Origin: Neocallimastix lanati (nom. inval.)
Taxonomy: Eukaryota; Neocallimastigomycota; Neocallimastigomycetes; Neocallimastigales; Neocallimastigaceae
DNA: 64,000 nucleotides
NCBI GenBank assembly: GCA_016946835.1
Contig: JACVTC010000012.1
Span: 453,001 to 517,000, forward strand
Reading direction: 5' to 3'
This document shows, one piece after another, positions 11,041-22,804 of this stretch; within the stretch, counting starts at the first letter, position 1; the number at the start of each line of letters is the position of its first letter. A program made the translations under genes and the position numbers. Under the pieces are notes generated by a model. It worked only from the letters and a program-made list of their open reading frames with translations, was not told the DNA's origin and did not search any database.

Positions 11041-12300
11041 TCAAGTTATTTCTTTTATTGTGTAGGGACCAATGTAATAAGGGTCTAGTTTATGTCTTTG
11101 AAATAATTTAATTTTCACCTTATCTCCAACTTTATACTCAGGAAGTTTTTCCATACTTAATTTCGCTTTTCTTCTAGTCTTCCAATAATTAATTGAGCCC
11201 AATTTTTTGTTTGCAGCATCCTTTACCCATTTAGTATGTTTCAAAATTCTTTCTATTAATATTTCGTCAATTGAGCATTCAACAGGTTCTTCCAAAGAAT
11301 CCAATAATGTAATTTCAGTAGGAAGTAAATCTTCTCTTCCATATAAAAGTTCAAAACTAGAGTATCCACTAACAGAGGATTTTGCCGTCCTAATAGTCCA
11401 CAAAGCCAATGGTAACAGAATATCCCATTCATCGTTCTTACCATCAAAATTCCTTAATTGTTTTCCTATTTCTCGGTTTCTATTTTCTACTAAACCATTA
11501 GAAGGTAGATGATAACTAGCAACAAAATGAATGTAAACTCCATATAAATCTAAGAAAATTTTTGTATAATCACTGTTCAATTGTGATCAATTATCCATAT
11601 TAATTATTTATGGTAGTCCATGCCCACTAAATACATTCATTAAGAAATCAACCACATCTTGAGAAGTAACAGAAGGATAAGCTTCTGCTTCAGTCCATAA
11701 AGTGAAATAATCTACACAAACAATTATGTATTTATTACTTTTAGTAGTAGTTTTTAAAGGTCCAATAATATCTAGTCCCATTCTAAGAAAAGGAGCTTCT
11801 ATAGGAGTTCGAAATATTTCAACCGAATTAAAAAGGAGCACAGATCTATTAAGTTGACATATTTTACAAATATATATATATTTTTTTTATATCTAAAATC
11901 ATATTTTTTCAATAATAATTTTTCTTAATTCTATCATACGTCTTTTGTAACCCTTCATGGCCAATTCTATGAGCCATTCCGATAATTTTTATCTTTTCTA
12001 GATAATTATCTATCACTGGTCTTAGTTTATCTTTATCTCTAATATATGTTTTATCATCTATAGTAACAATTCTATCTTTTAAAAACTTTTTCATGAATTC
12101 AGAGATATATTTTTCATTTTCGACTTCGTCCAAAAAATTTGATTGATCATTTTCATTATTATTATTACTAATAATTTCCACATTATTTTCATCGACATTA
12201 TTATTATTATTTTCAATATTATTTTCCAAATTATTATTATTTTCTTCAACAATAGCATTTACTACAATATTTTCTTTTTTCTAATGCGAGGTAATGCATC
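11041..12300 (-). pseudogene. Ty3 element D integrase
   Basis: Read downward, the zinc-binding N-terminus is at about 12020-11905 (HRIGHEGLQKTYDRIKKNYY), preceded by an Asn-rich spacer. The catalytic core has LRMGLDIIGP (first Asp, about 11780), FSGHGLP then NMDN (second Asp, about 11595) and GLVENRNREIGK (Glu, about 11490). TAA at 11608-11610 sits where the related fragment at 36.96 kb has CAA, and a TGA stands where it has a Gly codon. The C-terminal part (YKVGDKVKIKLFQRHKLDPYYIGPY) is the SH3-like end of Ty3 integrases. Broken by stops. Confidence 0.88.
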
Positions 12301-13620
12301 AGCAATAATATTCCTTTTTCCTGGTCGGTAGACAACTTTTACTTGTAGTTGACTGAATAAATCACACCAACGAGGGTGTTTGCTAGTATTAGGTTCGCAT
12401 TTCATAATGATTGGGACTAAAGGTTGATGATCTGTATACAGTATTGTCTGGAACGGACTACCTAATATATAATATTTAAATTTATTTACACAAAAATATG
12501 ACGTAGTACCTTCTAACTCTGTTATAGGGTAATTAAGCTCTGACTATGGAAACGACTAATATAAAATAGTGGGTGTTCTACTTCATCATTATATAGTTGC
12601 AATAAAACACCACCAATTCCTTGATAACTAGCATCAGTGCGTATAATAAATGGTTTATCATAATGTGGATAACACAAAATAGGTGCTTGACAAAAAGCTT
12701 CCTTTAATTTTTCTATACTAGTAGTATGCTCATTAGTCCATTCAAAAGTAGAATTTTCCTTAGTAATTTGTATAATGGAGAAGTTAATGTAGCATAATTT
12801 TCAATAAAATTCCTATAGTAACCCACCATTCCAAGAAAAGAATGTAATTCCGTAACATTAGAGGGATTATCCAATTTTTCTATTGCATCAATCTTCTTTT
12901 CTAGTGGTAATAATTCTTTGTTTGAAATCTTATGTTCTAAAGCCTCCACTTCAAAAACACAAAAATGATATTTCTCAATATTCATTTTTAATTTAAATTT
13001 TCTGAGAATTTTAAATACATTTGTTAGGTCGATTAAATGTTGTTCAATGGATGGTGAATAAACAATAATATCGTCTAGATAAATCTGAACACATTTATTA
13101 ATTAAGTCAAAGAAAATCCTTTTTATTTCGCGTTGGAAGGTTGCCGGTGCATTAGTCAATCCAAAAGGCATTACCTTAAAGTAATAATTTCCAAACTTAG
13201 TTGTAAAAGAAGTAATTTCTTGGTCGTTTTCATACATAGATATCTGGTGATACCCACTAAAAAGATCAATAGTAGAAAATATTACTGCATCTTTTAATGC
13301 ATCAAAAATTTCTTGAATTATAGGGATGGCATAGGCATCTTTTTTTGTTATTTTATTTAATAACCTATAATCTACTCACAGTCTCCATCTACCATTTTTC
13401 TTTGATACTAGAACAATAGGTGAAGACCAAGGTGAATGAGAAGGTGAAATTAATCCTTTGTCTATTAATTTATTTAATTCTTCTTTTAGTGCTAAAAGTT
13501 GTACCTTGGAGATCCTATATGCCTTTTGTTTTATTAGCTTGCTACCTTCTAGTAATATGGTGAGGAAGCAATTTGGATAAATCTAAATCATCACTAGATA
13601 TAGCTATTACATCTGAATAT
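12301..13620 (-). pseudogene. Ty3 element D reverse transcriptase and RNase H
   Basis: RT motifs on the minus strand: FGNYYFKVMPFGLTNAPATF (about 13190-13130), catalytic YLDDIIVYS (about 13085-13059) and SFLGMVGYYRNFI at the connection (about 12840). RNase H follows to 12300, with the TDHQPL, RW and YRPGKRNIIADALPR patterns at about 12450-12290. Frameshifts near 12713 and 13240 and several stops prevent function. Confidence 0.88.
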
Positions 13621-13624
13621 GAAG

Positions 13625-14631
13625 TTAATATGGATTTAATTTCATTTTAAAATTTCCATCTTTGATATCCATATTGCTGATTAATACTTCCAGAATTTTA
13701 ATTTTATTAGTTGTATTAATTTTATTGGTACTAATTATATTATTAATACTAGTATTATTCTCTAATATATAGCAAAACATACACTGTGTATGAAGTTCAT
13801 GCACATCTTCCAAAGGAACCAATGGGACAGCACTAAAGGTAAACACACCATTAACATTATTAATACCACTTTTACGTATAAATATTTACTATCTGCATCT
13901 ACTAATAATTTATAATTTGCTTGAGTTTTTAAATTAATTATTATATCAAATATTGAGTCATCATTATCAAATACTCTAAAGACTGCACTAAATTTCAGAG
14001 TACCAATTTGTACTTCTAATTTTACCATTTCATAAACACGTTCTTCTATATTAGATAATGCTGATGCACTCTACCAGAAGTAGAACCAACTAAGATATAA
14101 TTTTTAATATTTTTATTTAGAAAATTTCTGGTTACCAAATTTGTATTACTACCACCATCAATTAATACAGCAGCAGAATGACCATTAACTGTACCATTGA
14201 CTATAGCAATATCGTGCTCTTGAATTTCTCTTGTAGTGTAGCAATGGGTAGGATTATTTACTATTTCAAATTCTTCTATATCATTATGATATTCTGCACA
14301 TCCTACCACTGCATCATTATCCTCTGATCTTACCTTTTTAAAACTTTTAGTGATATCCGAACGTAGGGCACTACTTATACCTATTAATTGGGCCAAAGTA
14401 ATATTTGCTGGGGTATTTTGTAATTCTTCTATAATATCATAAGGTTCAATACCATCTAATAATTTAATGATTTGGCCTACCCTAGTAGTTTTTTCCTTCT
14501 TATTATTTTATTCCAATATTTTTGTACTATTATTTTTATCGTTAAATTTATTACCAATATTGGATTCAGGTATTTTTAATTTCATTAAATCTATATCAAC
14601 TTTATTTCCCAAAGTATTGTTTTTATTATTA

Positions 14632-14663
<32 letters not shown>

Positions 14664-16186
14664 TGTAGTAAAGTTGGATGTATCATTATTGATAATATAA
14701 TTACTTGAATTATTATTAATTATGTTTTCATTAATATTATTATTATTGCTATTATCTTCATTATTATTATTACTTCCTATATTATTATTATTATTCTTAA
14801 TATTATTATTTAAATTTGGTTTTAAAATTTTCCGATTTCGTAAATTATAAGAGATATTGTTGCTAACATTATCACTTATATTTAAATCGTTATTGTTATT
14901 TTCATTTATATTGTTATTGTAATTGTTATTATTTATTTTAATATTATTATTGTTTTTATAATTTCTTTTTGCCTTAGGTAGAGATGCATATTTTTCATCT
15001 CTACTACGTTTTGCTGCAGCAATAATTTCATCATAATTAGTGTTCCATGTTGCTGCAGTTATTACTGGGGAAGTGGAAATTTGATTATGGGAAGTTTGCC
15101 TTCTTCCATTATTCAGTTTTTTTGTGAATTAAAATAATTTATATAATTTTGATCTTGCTTAATTTTGGCTAATTCGGCATAATCCTTAATAAGATGACCA
15201 GGTTGGTTACAGAAAAAGCATGTTATAATCTGTAAACTCTGCATTCTATTTACCAAGTCATCCATTCCATCATTATTAGGTATTTGATTGTTGTTAATTT
15301 TATAATTATTATTATTCCTTTTATTTAAATAATTATTATTTATATTATATGGGTTGTTGATTCAATTATTATTAAAATTATTTGGCATATTAAGATTACT
15401 TCTATGAATGGAATTGGGAAGTATATTAGAAGGAGTATTCCTAAAGTTTCTATTGTTTCTAGCACTAGTTCTATTCCAAGAATTGCTATAATTATTACCA
15501 TAATTATTAGAAAATGAATTGTTATGATAATTATTATTATTATAATTATTGAAATACATTCTTTCCCTTCTTCTACTGTTATTATTAATAAAATTAGATT
15601 CTTGTAGAATGTTTTCATTTTTTTCAGCTTGACTACATGCATCCTCTAATGATTTGTATTCTTCCATTGCTATTTTCTCATATATTTGTTGCCTTGGTCT
15701 AAGAGCATTCTCATAGTCAATGACTGAAAATGAAGCTCTGTCTTCATTATCTAATAAATCATATAAATTCAAATATCTTGTGTTAAAATCGTAGACAGTT
15801 TCTCTTGGTTCTATAGTCATACTTTTGAACTGTCTGAGTTTATCTTCCTTTTTATTCTCTCGCCAATATTTCTTTTTAATAACTTCAACACATTCATCTA
15901 ATGTGGGAGTTTTACCTAATTCATTTTCTTTCATTTTTAGTATTCTCACAAGATCATCTTCTGCAGAAGAGATAATATAACTAAACTTATCTTCGTCATT
16001 AGTTATCCCTTCTCTTTTAAACCATTGTTCTATTTAGAACTGCTAGATCTCCGCGTCTCTGCGAGGACCACCTATCCCTGGAAGAGTCTTCGTATCTATA
16101 TCTGACATAGTACTTCTAATACTCCTGAAACTAATACTATTATGTTCACTACTACTATAACTACTACTACTACTACTATCTCTCAT
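13625..16186 (-). pseudogene. Ty3 element D gag and protease
   Basis: The ATG at 16186 follows the primer site and opens a Ser-rich start (MRDSSSSSSYSSS). In-frame stops come near 16050. The capsid is open at 15949-15362 (KKYWRENKKEDKLRQFKSM...ETVYDFNTRYLNLY), typical of Ty3 Gag, with a long Asn-rich tail. The zinc knuckle near 15220-15175 reads CFFCNQPGHLIKDYA, with Tyr in place of the last Cys. The protease lies at about 14240-13860 (AAVLIDGGSNTNLVT), with DGG rather than DSG/DTG. Stops and frameshifts throughout. Confidence 0.85.
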
Positions 16187-16614
16187 AAAAGGAAAATAAA
16201 TTTTTTTTTTTTTTTTTTATTTTGCTATTGCTGACACTATTAATATTATATACAAATAATTATTATCCTATATATAGAATAATTATATTATTTTATTTTA
16301 TATCAAATTTTTTTTTATTACTATTCAACTAAAATATTATTATTACTAAACAATTATAACTAATCTTATTTTAATATAAAGGAAAATTAAAGACTTGTTC
16401 GTTTTTATTCTGGTCAGAATTCCCAGTTGTCTCTAATTATATATCCTTTCTAATAATTTAAATTAGTTTTGTGTTATTTAACGATTTATTATTATTAATT
16501 ATAACCAATCTCAGCTCAATAACCAATTATAAAAAAAATAAAATATAATATTTAATATGTATAATTAATCCTCAAATTTTTTTTTTTTAAACAATATAAC
16601 AACACTATTGCACA

Positions 16615-16632
16615 TCACAGATATCTCCACCA
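16615..16632 (-). promoter_or_regulatory. tRNA 3'-end primer binding site of element D
   Basis: On the minus strand TGGTGGAGATATCTGTGA lies five bases inside the LTR end. TGG pairs with the CCA tail, so this is a conventional 3'-end tRNA primer site, unlike the half-tRNA sites of the copia elements here. The tRNA identity was not determined. Confidence 0.7.
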
Positions 16633-16637
16633 ATTTT

Positions 16638-17039
16638 TGATATGCGGGACTTTTATGTGCTACTAATTTTTAATAGTATCGTTATATTTAATTAACCCTT
16701 ATTAATATATTTTAATTTATAAAACCCAATTAACCAAGGGTCTTCCCCAAATTACAATAGAGAAGAATAGTTATATGAAATCTTTATAATAATTTAACAA
16801 ATATTAATAATAATAAATATACATTCAAAATATAATCTATCGGAGTATAGTATAAAATATAATAAATATATATTAAAAATAATAAATATAACTATATAAT
16901 TCTTAAAAATGAAAATAAGAATAATAAAGTTAAATATATAAGAATATAATTATATAATAAATATGAATATAATAAATAATATCAACTATATATATATTTA
17001 ATTATTAAAATAACTAAAACTATTTCATTATATTATAAT
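16638..17039 (-). repeat. 5' LTR copy of Ty3 element D, truncated
   Basis: Starts TGATATGCGGGAC in + view and matches 9659-10062 over about 400 bp. Similarity stops at 17039, before the part corresponding to 10063-10351. Adjacent to the primer site, so it is the 5' LTR of the minus-strand element. Confidence 0.75.
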
Positions 17040-17642
17040 GTAATTTTATAAATATAAAAATATTAATTTAATGTATTATTAAAAAAATAAGTCTTTTATA
17101 AATAATAAATGAAAAAATTTTATTAAAAAGAAGTAAATATATATTTGATCATTTTTTTGTCATTTTTTTTAAAAAAATAAAAAAAATATATATGTAAAAT
17201 AATAATATAAACATAATATATATTGCATATATTGTAATAAGTAATATACTTTTGTTTTATTAAATATATAATTTTTAGATGCAATAAATAATAGTTAAAA
17301 ATTTTTTTTTTTCATTATATAATAATATTTTAAATTTTCACATTTATTTTTTGTAAAATTTTATTATTATTTTTTTTTTTGTTAATTTGTATTAGTTTGT
17401 TTTTATATAACCATTTCACGAAAATTGTAATAGCTGCTTTTAATTAATTATCGAAATATTTATTTATTATTTATAATTATTTTAAAAATCAAATTAGTAA
17501 GATAAGAAGAAGATTAATTTATTACAGAATTATTAATTATAGAAATTTATATTAAAAATCCGTTTAAAAATTTTAATTAAAAGTTTTATTCATATATACC
17601 ATATAATAATCGTAAATTAGGAAAAATAAAAAATAGGAAAAA

Positions 17643-17645
<3 letters not shown>
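17040..17645. other. A+T-rich spacer
   Basis: Long A and T runs with no supported gene, RNA or LTR end. It separates element D from the hexamer array. Confidence 0.55.
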
Positions 17646-17673
<28 letters not shown>

Positions 17674-18068
17674 TAAAAATAAAAATAAAAATAAAAATAA
17701 AAATAAAAATAAAAATAAAAATAAAAATAAAAATAAAAATAAAAATAAAAATAAAAATAAAAATAAAAATAAAAATAAAAATAAAAATAAAAATAAAAAT
17801 AAAAATAAAAATAAAAATAAAAATAAAAATAAAAATAAAAATAAAAATAAAAATAAAAATAAAAATAAAAATAAAAATAAAAATAAAAATAAAAATAAAA
17901 ATAAAAATAAAAATAAAAATAAAAATAAAAATAAAAATAAAAATAAAAATAAAAATAAAAATAAAAATAAAAATAAAAATAAAAATAAAAATAAAAATAA
18001 AAATAAAAATAAAAATAAAAATAAAAATAAAAATAAAAATAAAAATAAAAATAAAAATAAAAATAAAA
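17646..18068. repeat. (AAAAAT)n hexamer array, about 70 copies
   Basis: An essentially perfect AAAAAT array of roughly 420 bp with no visible interruption, preceded by shorter AAAAT units. The minus strand reads as (Leu-Phe)n over 150 codons only because 6 is a multiple of 3. Confidence 0.95.
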
Positions 18069-18303
18069 GCAACAACAATTATTTTATAAGTGAATTGGTT
18101 AAAAATAAAAGTTAATAAATAACATCTTTAATAGTTTAACAATTAAAAATATCTTTAAAGTAAATTTTTATTATTATATAATATATATATATATTTATTT
18201 TCTACTTATTTCTTACTATTTATTTTTTATTTATAATAATTTTATATATAATATAAACAAATTGTTTTGCTGACTTTTTTTTCTTAAAAAAATAGCATAT
18301 TAA

Positions 18304-18930
18304 ATGACAAATATTAAAAAAATTATTCCTAATAAGAATAACAAAGGGTGAATTTCAAATTCTTTTAATAAATATAAGGAAAAAGTATTTGGATTAAATG
18401 ATAATTTCAAAAAAAATATGAATTTAATACGTTCTTATAAATATAAAGAATCTAATAATAATACAAACATAAATATTGATGCTAATAACAGTGATAAAAA
18501 TAATATAGTAAAAGGTATTGATAAAACATATAGCATAAAAGATAGAATTAAAGAAATAATAAAAGGAAAAAAAAAAACTTCTAATGCTTCAACTTCAATT
18601 CCAACCATCCCAATAAATAATCCATTAGATTCATCTTCATTAAGTGGGACGATAAATAATAAAATGGATATTGATAATAATAACTTAGCTTCCTCTTCAT
18701 CTATCCATAATTTTTTTAATAACGAAAACGAAAGTAGTTCTTCTGACCACCATCACCACCACCACAACAACAACAATAACAACAATAATATTAATGATAG
18801 CAATAATAGTAATAATAATACAATAATTAATAGTAATCAAAATGACGTCTCAGATTATTATGAGAAATCTATTCCAAATTTAAGAAAACATAATATAAAG
18901 GATATGGATATTGATTTTTGTACCAAGATA
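18304..18930 (+). pseudogene. truncated Asn/Ser-rich host gene, cut at the element A junction
   Basis: ATG at 18304 opens MTNIKKIIPNKNNKG, then TGA at codon 16, then the same frame is open to the end. A shorter frame starts at ATG 18418. The protein is basic at its start (KDRIKEIIKGKKK), then rich in Ser and Asn with a six-His tract (18748-18765, CAC/CAT) and poly-Asn. No domain was recognised. At about 18931 host-like sequence ends and antisense integrase of element A begins, so the last ~16 codons before the TAA at 18976 are transposon. It is the 5' part of a gene whose remainder is not in the window. The TGA may be a TGG-to-TGA change. Confidence 0.6.
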
Positions 18931-20310
18931 TGCGTTGTTATCAAATTTGGATCGAGCAACCTTAGGAATATAAAATAATACTTTGCATCCGAAAACCCGT
19001 AAATTGGAGTAATCGACTTTCGAGTTATTAAGTATTTCAAATAGGATTTTATTTTTTATACAATGATGAGGAATGCGATTGTGGATATAATTTGCTGTTG
19101 CAACTGCATCCTCCCAGAATTGTCTACTGAGTTTTGCATCGTTAAGAAGAACTTTAGTTATGCTTATAATAGTTTCATTGAATCTTTCAATTCTACCATT
19201 TTGTTGTGGATTATAAGGAATAGTGAATTGTTGTTTTATACCATACGTCTTACAAAAATCATAAAATTTAGCATTTTTAAATTCCGTACCATTATTGGAA
19301 CGTATAAATTTATTCTAGTATTAAATATATTTTTAATTTTTGAAAACCAATTATAAAAGGTTTCAAAAGTGTCACTTTTGTTTTTAATGAAAAGGACCCA
19401 TCCATACCTCGAATTATCATTAAGGATTGATAGTATATATTTATTATTGTAAAGTGATTCTGTGATAGAACCAATGAGATCCATATAAATTAATTCAAAG
19501 ATATGTTTCACTCTATTGGATGAATTCTTGAAAGGTTTATTTTTTAATTTAGAATTGGCACAAATAGGACAGGTAGTGGGAATATGTATTTTTAATAATT
19601 TGTTTTTAATGGCATCAATGTTGAAGTGAGCCATTCTACGATGCCATAATTTTAATTTTTCTGAATGTTTTATGTAATTATAAATAATCTCATTGAAATT
19701 ATTATTGTTTATTTCCTGAAAATTAATTTTTTGAGTAGATATATATATTTTGAAAGTATTAATATTGGCTGATAATACATTGTGAATTCTCTTGCCATAT
19801 GTATCATATATTTATTCTGTTGCTAAATTTGTTAAAACTATTTTATAATTTTGTTGAACAAGTTTAGAGATAGATATTAAATTTATGTTAACATTTGGTG
19901 AGTAATATACTTCATTGACGGTTATTTCATTGTTGTTAATGTACCCTTTGAAATTAATGATGAATTCAGATTGAAAGTATTGATCATTTGTCAAATAAAT
20001 TTTTTCTTTATGTTCTTTAATGTTGTTGAGAATGTTAATTTGATTGGTAATATTTATTGAGGTTCCTGAGTCAAGGGTCCAACATGTGATTTGATTATTT
20101 ATGTTATTTGAATCATTGATTATTAGGATATTGATATAATTTACCTCATGGTTATAATTTAAATTGAAATCTTGAGTGAATGCATCAAAATATTTTGTAT
20201 TATAATTGTCTTCTCTTTCTGCTAAGTTTGCATATCTTTTGGCTTTGTAATAATTTTTATTTGTAAATTTTTTTTTGGTTTTATTTATAAATTTGTTATT
20301 GATTCTTTTA
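18931..20310 (-). pseudogene. copia element A protease and integrase
   Basis: Read downward: the protease core TCWTLDSGTSINIT is at about 20095-20050, followed by the protease tail (20000-19812, VNEVYYSPNVNINLISISKL). Then come the pre-integrase region and the zinc finger CPICANSKLKNKPF (about 19580). The integrase core has IYMDLIG (19480), the central NNGTEFKN (about 19290) and YNPQQNGRIERFNETI (about 19210). The frame ends at about 18931 in the region before IFLGY, where the insert begins. Stops separate the blocks. The missing 3' part lies at 2706-4916. Confidence 0.87.
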
Positions 20311-20322
20311 TTAGTTTTAAAT

Positions 20323-21240
20323 TTATTTTTTTTTATTTATGCCTTCCCTTTTGTTCCAACATTCTTTAGAGTAATGTCCCTTTATTCCACAATAGTTACA
20401 GCAGACATTTTTTTCTTTTTTTATTAAAATTTCTTTGTCTTTTTTACTATTTTTCCTTTTATTTATATTATTCTCTAAATTAAAAACAACTTTACTAGTA
20501 TTATTTCCTGGTAAATTTCTTTCCTTCAGGTTTGAGAAAATAATTTCTGGAATAATATTTTTCACATAGGAGCAACCTTTTAACCAATCATTATTATATT
20601 GAAAAACATTTATCCAGCGTAGTTCTTGTGGTAAACTTCTGTTAATAACTCCCACCTTTGCATTATCGTGAATATCGTGGTCTAATTTCTCTAATTCAAT
20701 AAAGTCATTTTGCAAAGTGGTAATAAAAATATTAATATCATCGTCCATATTAAATTTGGTATTTTCTATCTTTTCTTTTAATCCTAACTTTCTTTTTTCA
20801 ATACTTTTTGTAAATGTTCCCTTAAGAAAGTTCCACATTATAAATCCAGTTTTTTCGTTTCCTTCAATTAATTTTTGAGATTCTTCTTCAGGGCTATTCA
20901 TAATTATCCATTTTGTAGTGATGTCGTTGTCTATATCAACATCGCTTGTGCCCTTGTCGTATACAAGTGTTTCATCTAATTCATCTTCGATGTAACTGAA
21001 CAAGTCATCTTTAATATCCTTCTTTCTTAATTTGTTTACGACAGGCTTCATGACGTACCTAGTAAATTTGTTTATTGATAGTAAATATAGAATTTTCTTT
21101 TCCATCATGGATAATTTTCGGTAGTTAGCTCAGTGGTTTTACTAAAGCTTTCTGAGTAGCTAAAGTTTATTCTTCTTCGAGTAATTTATTTTTTTCAATC
21201 ACTACGTCTTGATTATTTCCGGTTCTCAATTTAAATTTGT
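20323..21240 (-). pseudogene. copia element A gag
   Basis: Open from 21108 to 20323 (261 aa). The copia-type capsid includes INKFTRYVMKPVVNK, FIMWNFLKGTFTKSI and INRSLPQELRWI. A zinc knuckle CNYCGIKGHYSKECW lies at about 20405-20360. Just upstream (21240-21110) another frame reads the expected Gag N-terminus (ALVKPLS, ENYP, WKRKFYIY) with stops, so the start is lost through a frameshift near 21100. Inactive as written. Confidence 0.85.
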
Positions 21241-22583
21241 TAATTTAAATATTTTATTTGTTTAATTTGTGTAATATCAGATTTTTATTATATTTTATTT
21301 TAAAAATAAATTGTATTAAATTGATTATATTATGTTGAATTTAGTCATACTATATATATTATGTTTTAATTATATGTAAACGTATGTATGTTTCTGATTG
21401 AAAATTGTAAATATAAGAATACGAATAAATTAAAATATTTTATTTATATTGTTAAACATCGAAATTATTGGTTTTATTTGATTAAAATTTTTATATTCTA
21501 ATTTTGATATTAATAATGATTCTATTTGCATTGGTTAAATATTATTATGTCATTTATATTAAATATTTATTATTAATATTTGAATAGCCAATATTTAAGC
21601 AATTGATAATATTTATTGATCATGAGGGCTTTAATTATATTATTGCTTCAATATTTATGTTTTTGACCTGATATTAATATAATTTACTTTATTATTATTT
21701 TTCTCCTTGAGATGATTTGAGAATTCAATGATTATAAAAAATTAAATTAATTTCCACTATTATTTGCATATTAATTTATTTTCATATTGTAATTATTTTG
21801 TAATATTGATTATTAATATATTCGTCAATATTGTTCCTATTTATAGGGTAATTTCCGATTTTATTATTTTATAATTGAATAAAATTGGTGGACTATATTA
21901 TTTCAACTCAATAAAAGGAATTATATTATCATATTCCTTTTTTAACTAATTAATAGTATTTGATTGTATCACTTTTCAACTCATTTAAAGATGGTTGATT
22001 ATTCTTGTTCAACTCATTTAAATATGGTTTACTATTCTTTTATTCCTTTTATTTAATTTTACCCTTTTTATAAATTAGTAAATTATATTAATATCATTTT
22101 TAATTGTGATGTTATTATTATTATATTGATTTAGTATGACTAATGAATATTATATGTTTATATATTGCATTAATTATACCATTGATTCTTCATGTAATAT
22201 ATTTATTTATTTGTTATTATATTGAGTGATTTATTGAGTTAATTTTCTTTATTTAAATTTTTTATATTATAGATTATAATTGAAAGTAAAAAAAGTTAAT
22301 ATTATATTTTATAATTATATTATTATATATATATGTTTTATATTTTACTTAGCTTTTAATATTTCCATATACTGTTAGTTAGTTATTTACAAGGGTTCAC
22401 AATATTCTTATCCTTTCTTCAATAATTCTTATACTGATGTATTCAATTGTGATAATATTTATTTTTTTTTATAATATATTAAAATTTGTTTATAATTAGA
22501 CCGCTATTAATATAAAATAATAAATATAAGGTATGCTTTGATGAAATTTTAACTTAGCTTTTATTCATGCTCAGTCAGTGAGA
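21241..22583. other. long A+T-rich leader of copia element A
   Basis: About 1.3 kb between the primer site and gag, far longer than the 36 bp in element B. No gene seen. A near-exact direct repeat (TTCAACTCATTTAAAGATGG at about 21976 and a copy at about 22009) and long A/T tracts suggest further insertions or expansions. Confidence 0.5.
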
Positions 22584-22598
22584 TTGAGACTCTTAATC
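22584..22598 (-). promoter_or_regulatory. primer binding site of element A, half tRNA-Lys(CUU)
   Basis: On the minus strand, GATTAAGAGTCTCAA abuts the LTR end, the same 15 bases as in element B. Its complement carries the Lys CTT anticodon loop GACTCTTAATC. The bases beyond differ from element B, so conservation is limited to the pairing stretch. Confidence 0.7.
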
Positions 22599-22799
22599 TA
22601 TTAAAAGATATTATATTTATTATTTATAAAGTCTTTTATTGTTCATATATTTTATTATAAGTTAAAAAGTTATTTTTTTTTATTTAGATAATTACATTCT
22701 CTTTTATATTACATAAAATATTATTTAATATAGATAAATTAATTATAATTGGTTAATATAAATTAAATATAACTATGTTATTATTTTTATCTTTTAACA
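22599..22799 (-). repeat. 5' LTR of copia element A
   Basis: 201 bp. TGTTAAAAGATAAAAAT on the minus strand is its start, and AAATT at 22800-22804 is the target duplication. It equals the 3' LTR once the nested solo LTR there is removed, and so shows the empty insertion site. Confidence 0.88.
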
Positions 22800-22804
22800 A
22801 AATT

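Larger units (their letters stand above)
9659..17039 (-). mobile_element. decayed Ty3-type LTR retrotransposon D
   Basis: Minus-strand order: LTR copy (16638-17039), tRNA primer site (16615-16632), gag, protease, RT, RNase H, integrase, LTR copy (9659-10351). RT and RNase H before integrase is the Ty3 order. The two LTR copies match along about 400 bp with scattered differences. The right copy loses similarity after 17039, so it is truncated or rearranged. Many stops and frameshifts make it inactive. It lies wholly inside the 14 kb insert of element A. Confidence 0.85.
2198..22804 (-). mobile_element. Ty1/copia element A, split by a 14 kb insert
   Basis: The LTR at 2203-2660 and the LTR at 22599-22799 are nearly identical outside one nested insertion: one clear substitution and two homopolymer length changes by eye. 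Both start TG and end TA in element orientation. AAATT lies directly outside each (2198-2202 and 22800-22804). Reading the minus strand from 22799: 5' LTR, primer site, leader, gag, protease and integrase to about 18931. Pol resumes at about 4916 with the linker, RT and RNase H, then the polypurine tract and 3' LTR. The two pol pieces are complementary and meet at the same codon, so they are halves of one insertion. The 14 kb between them has no obvious target duplication at its ends. Confidence 0.8.

Noticed and set aside
17617-18078. 153-residue (Leu-Phe)n protein on the minus strand
   Set aside because: It is the translation of a perfect hexamer array.
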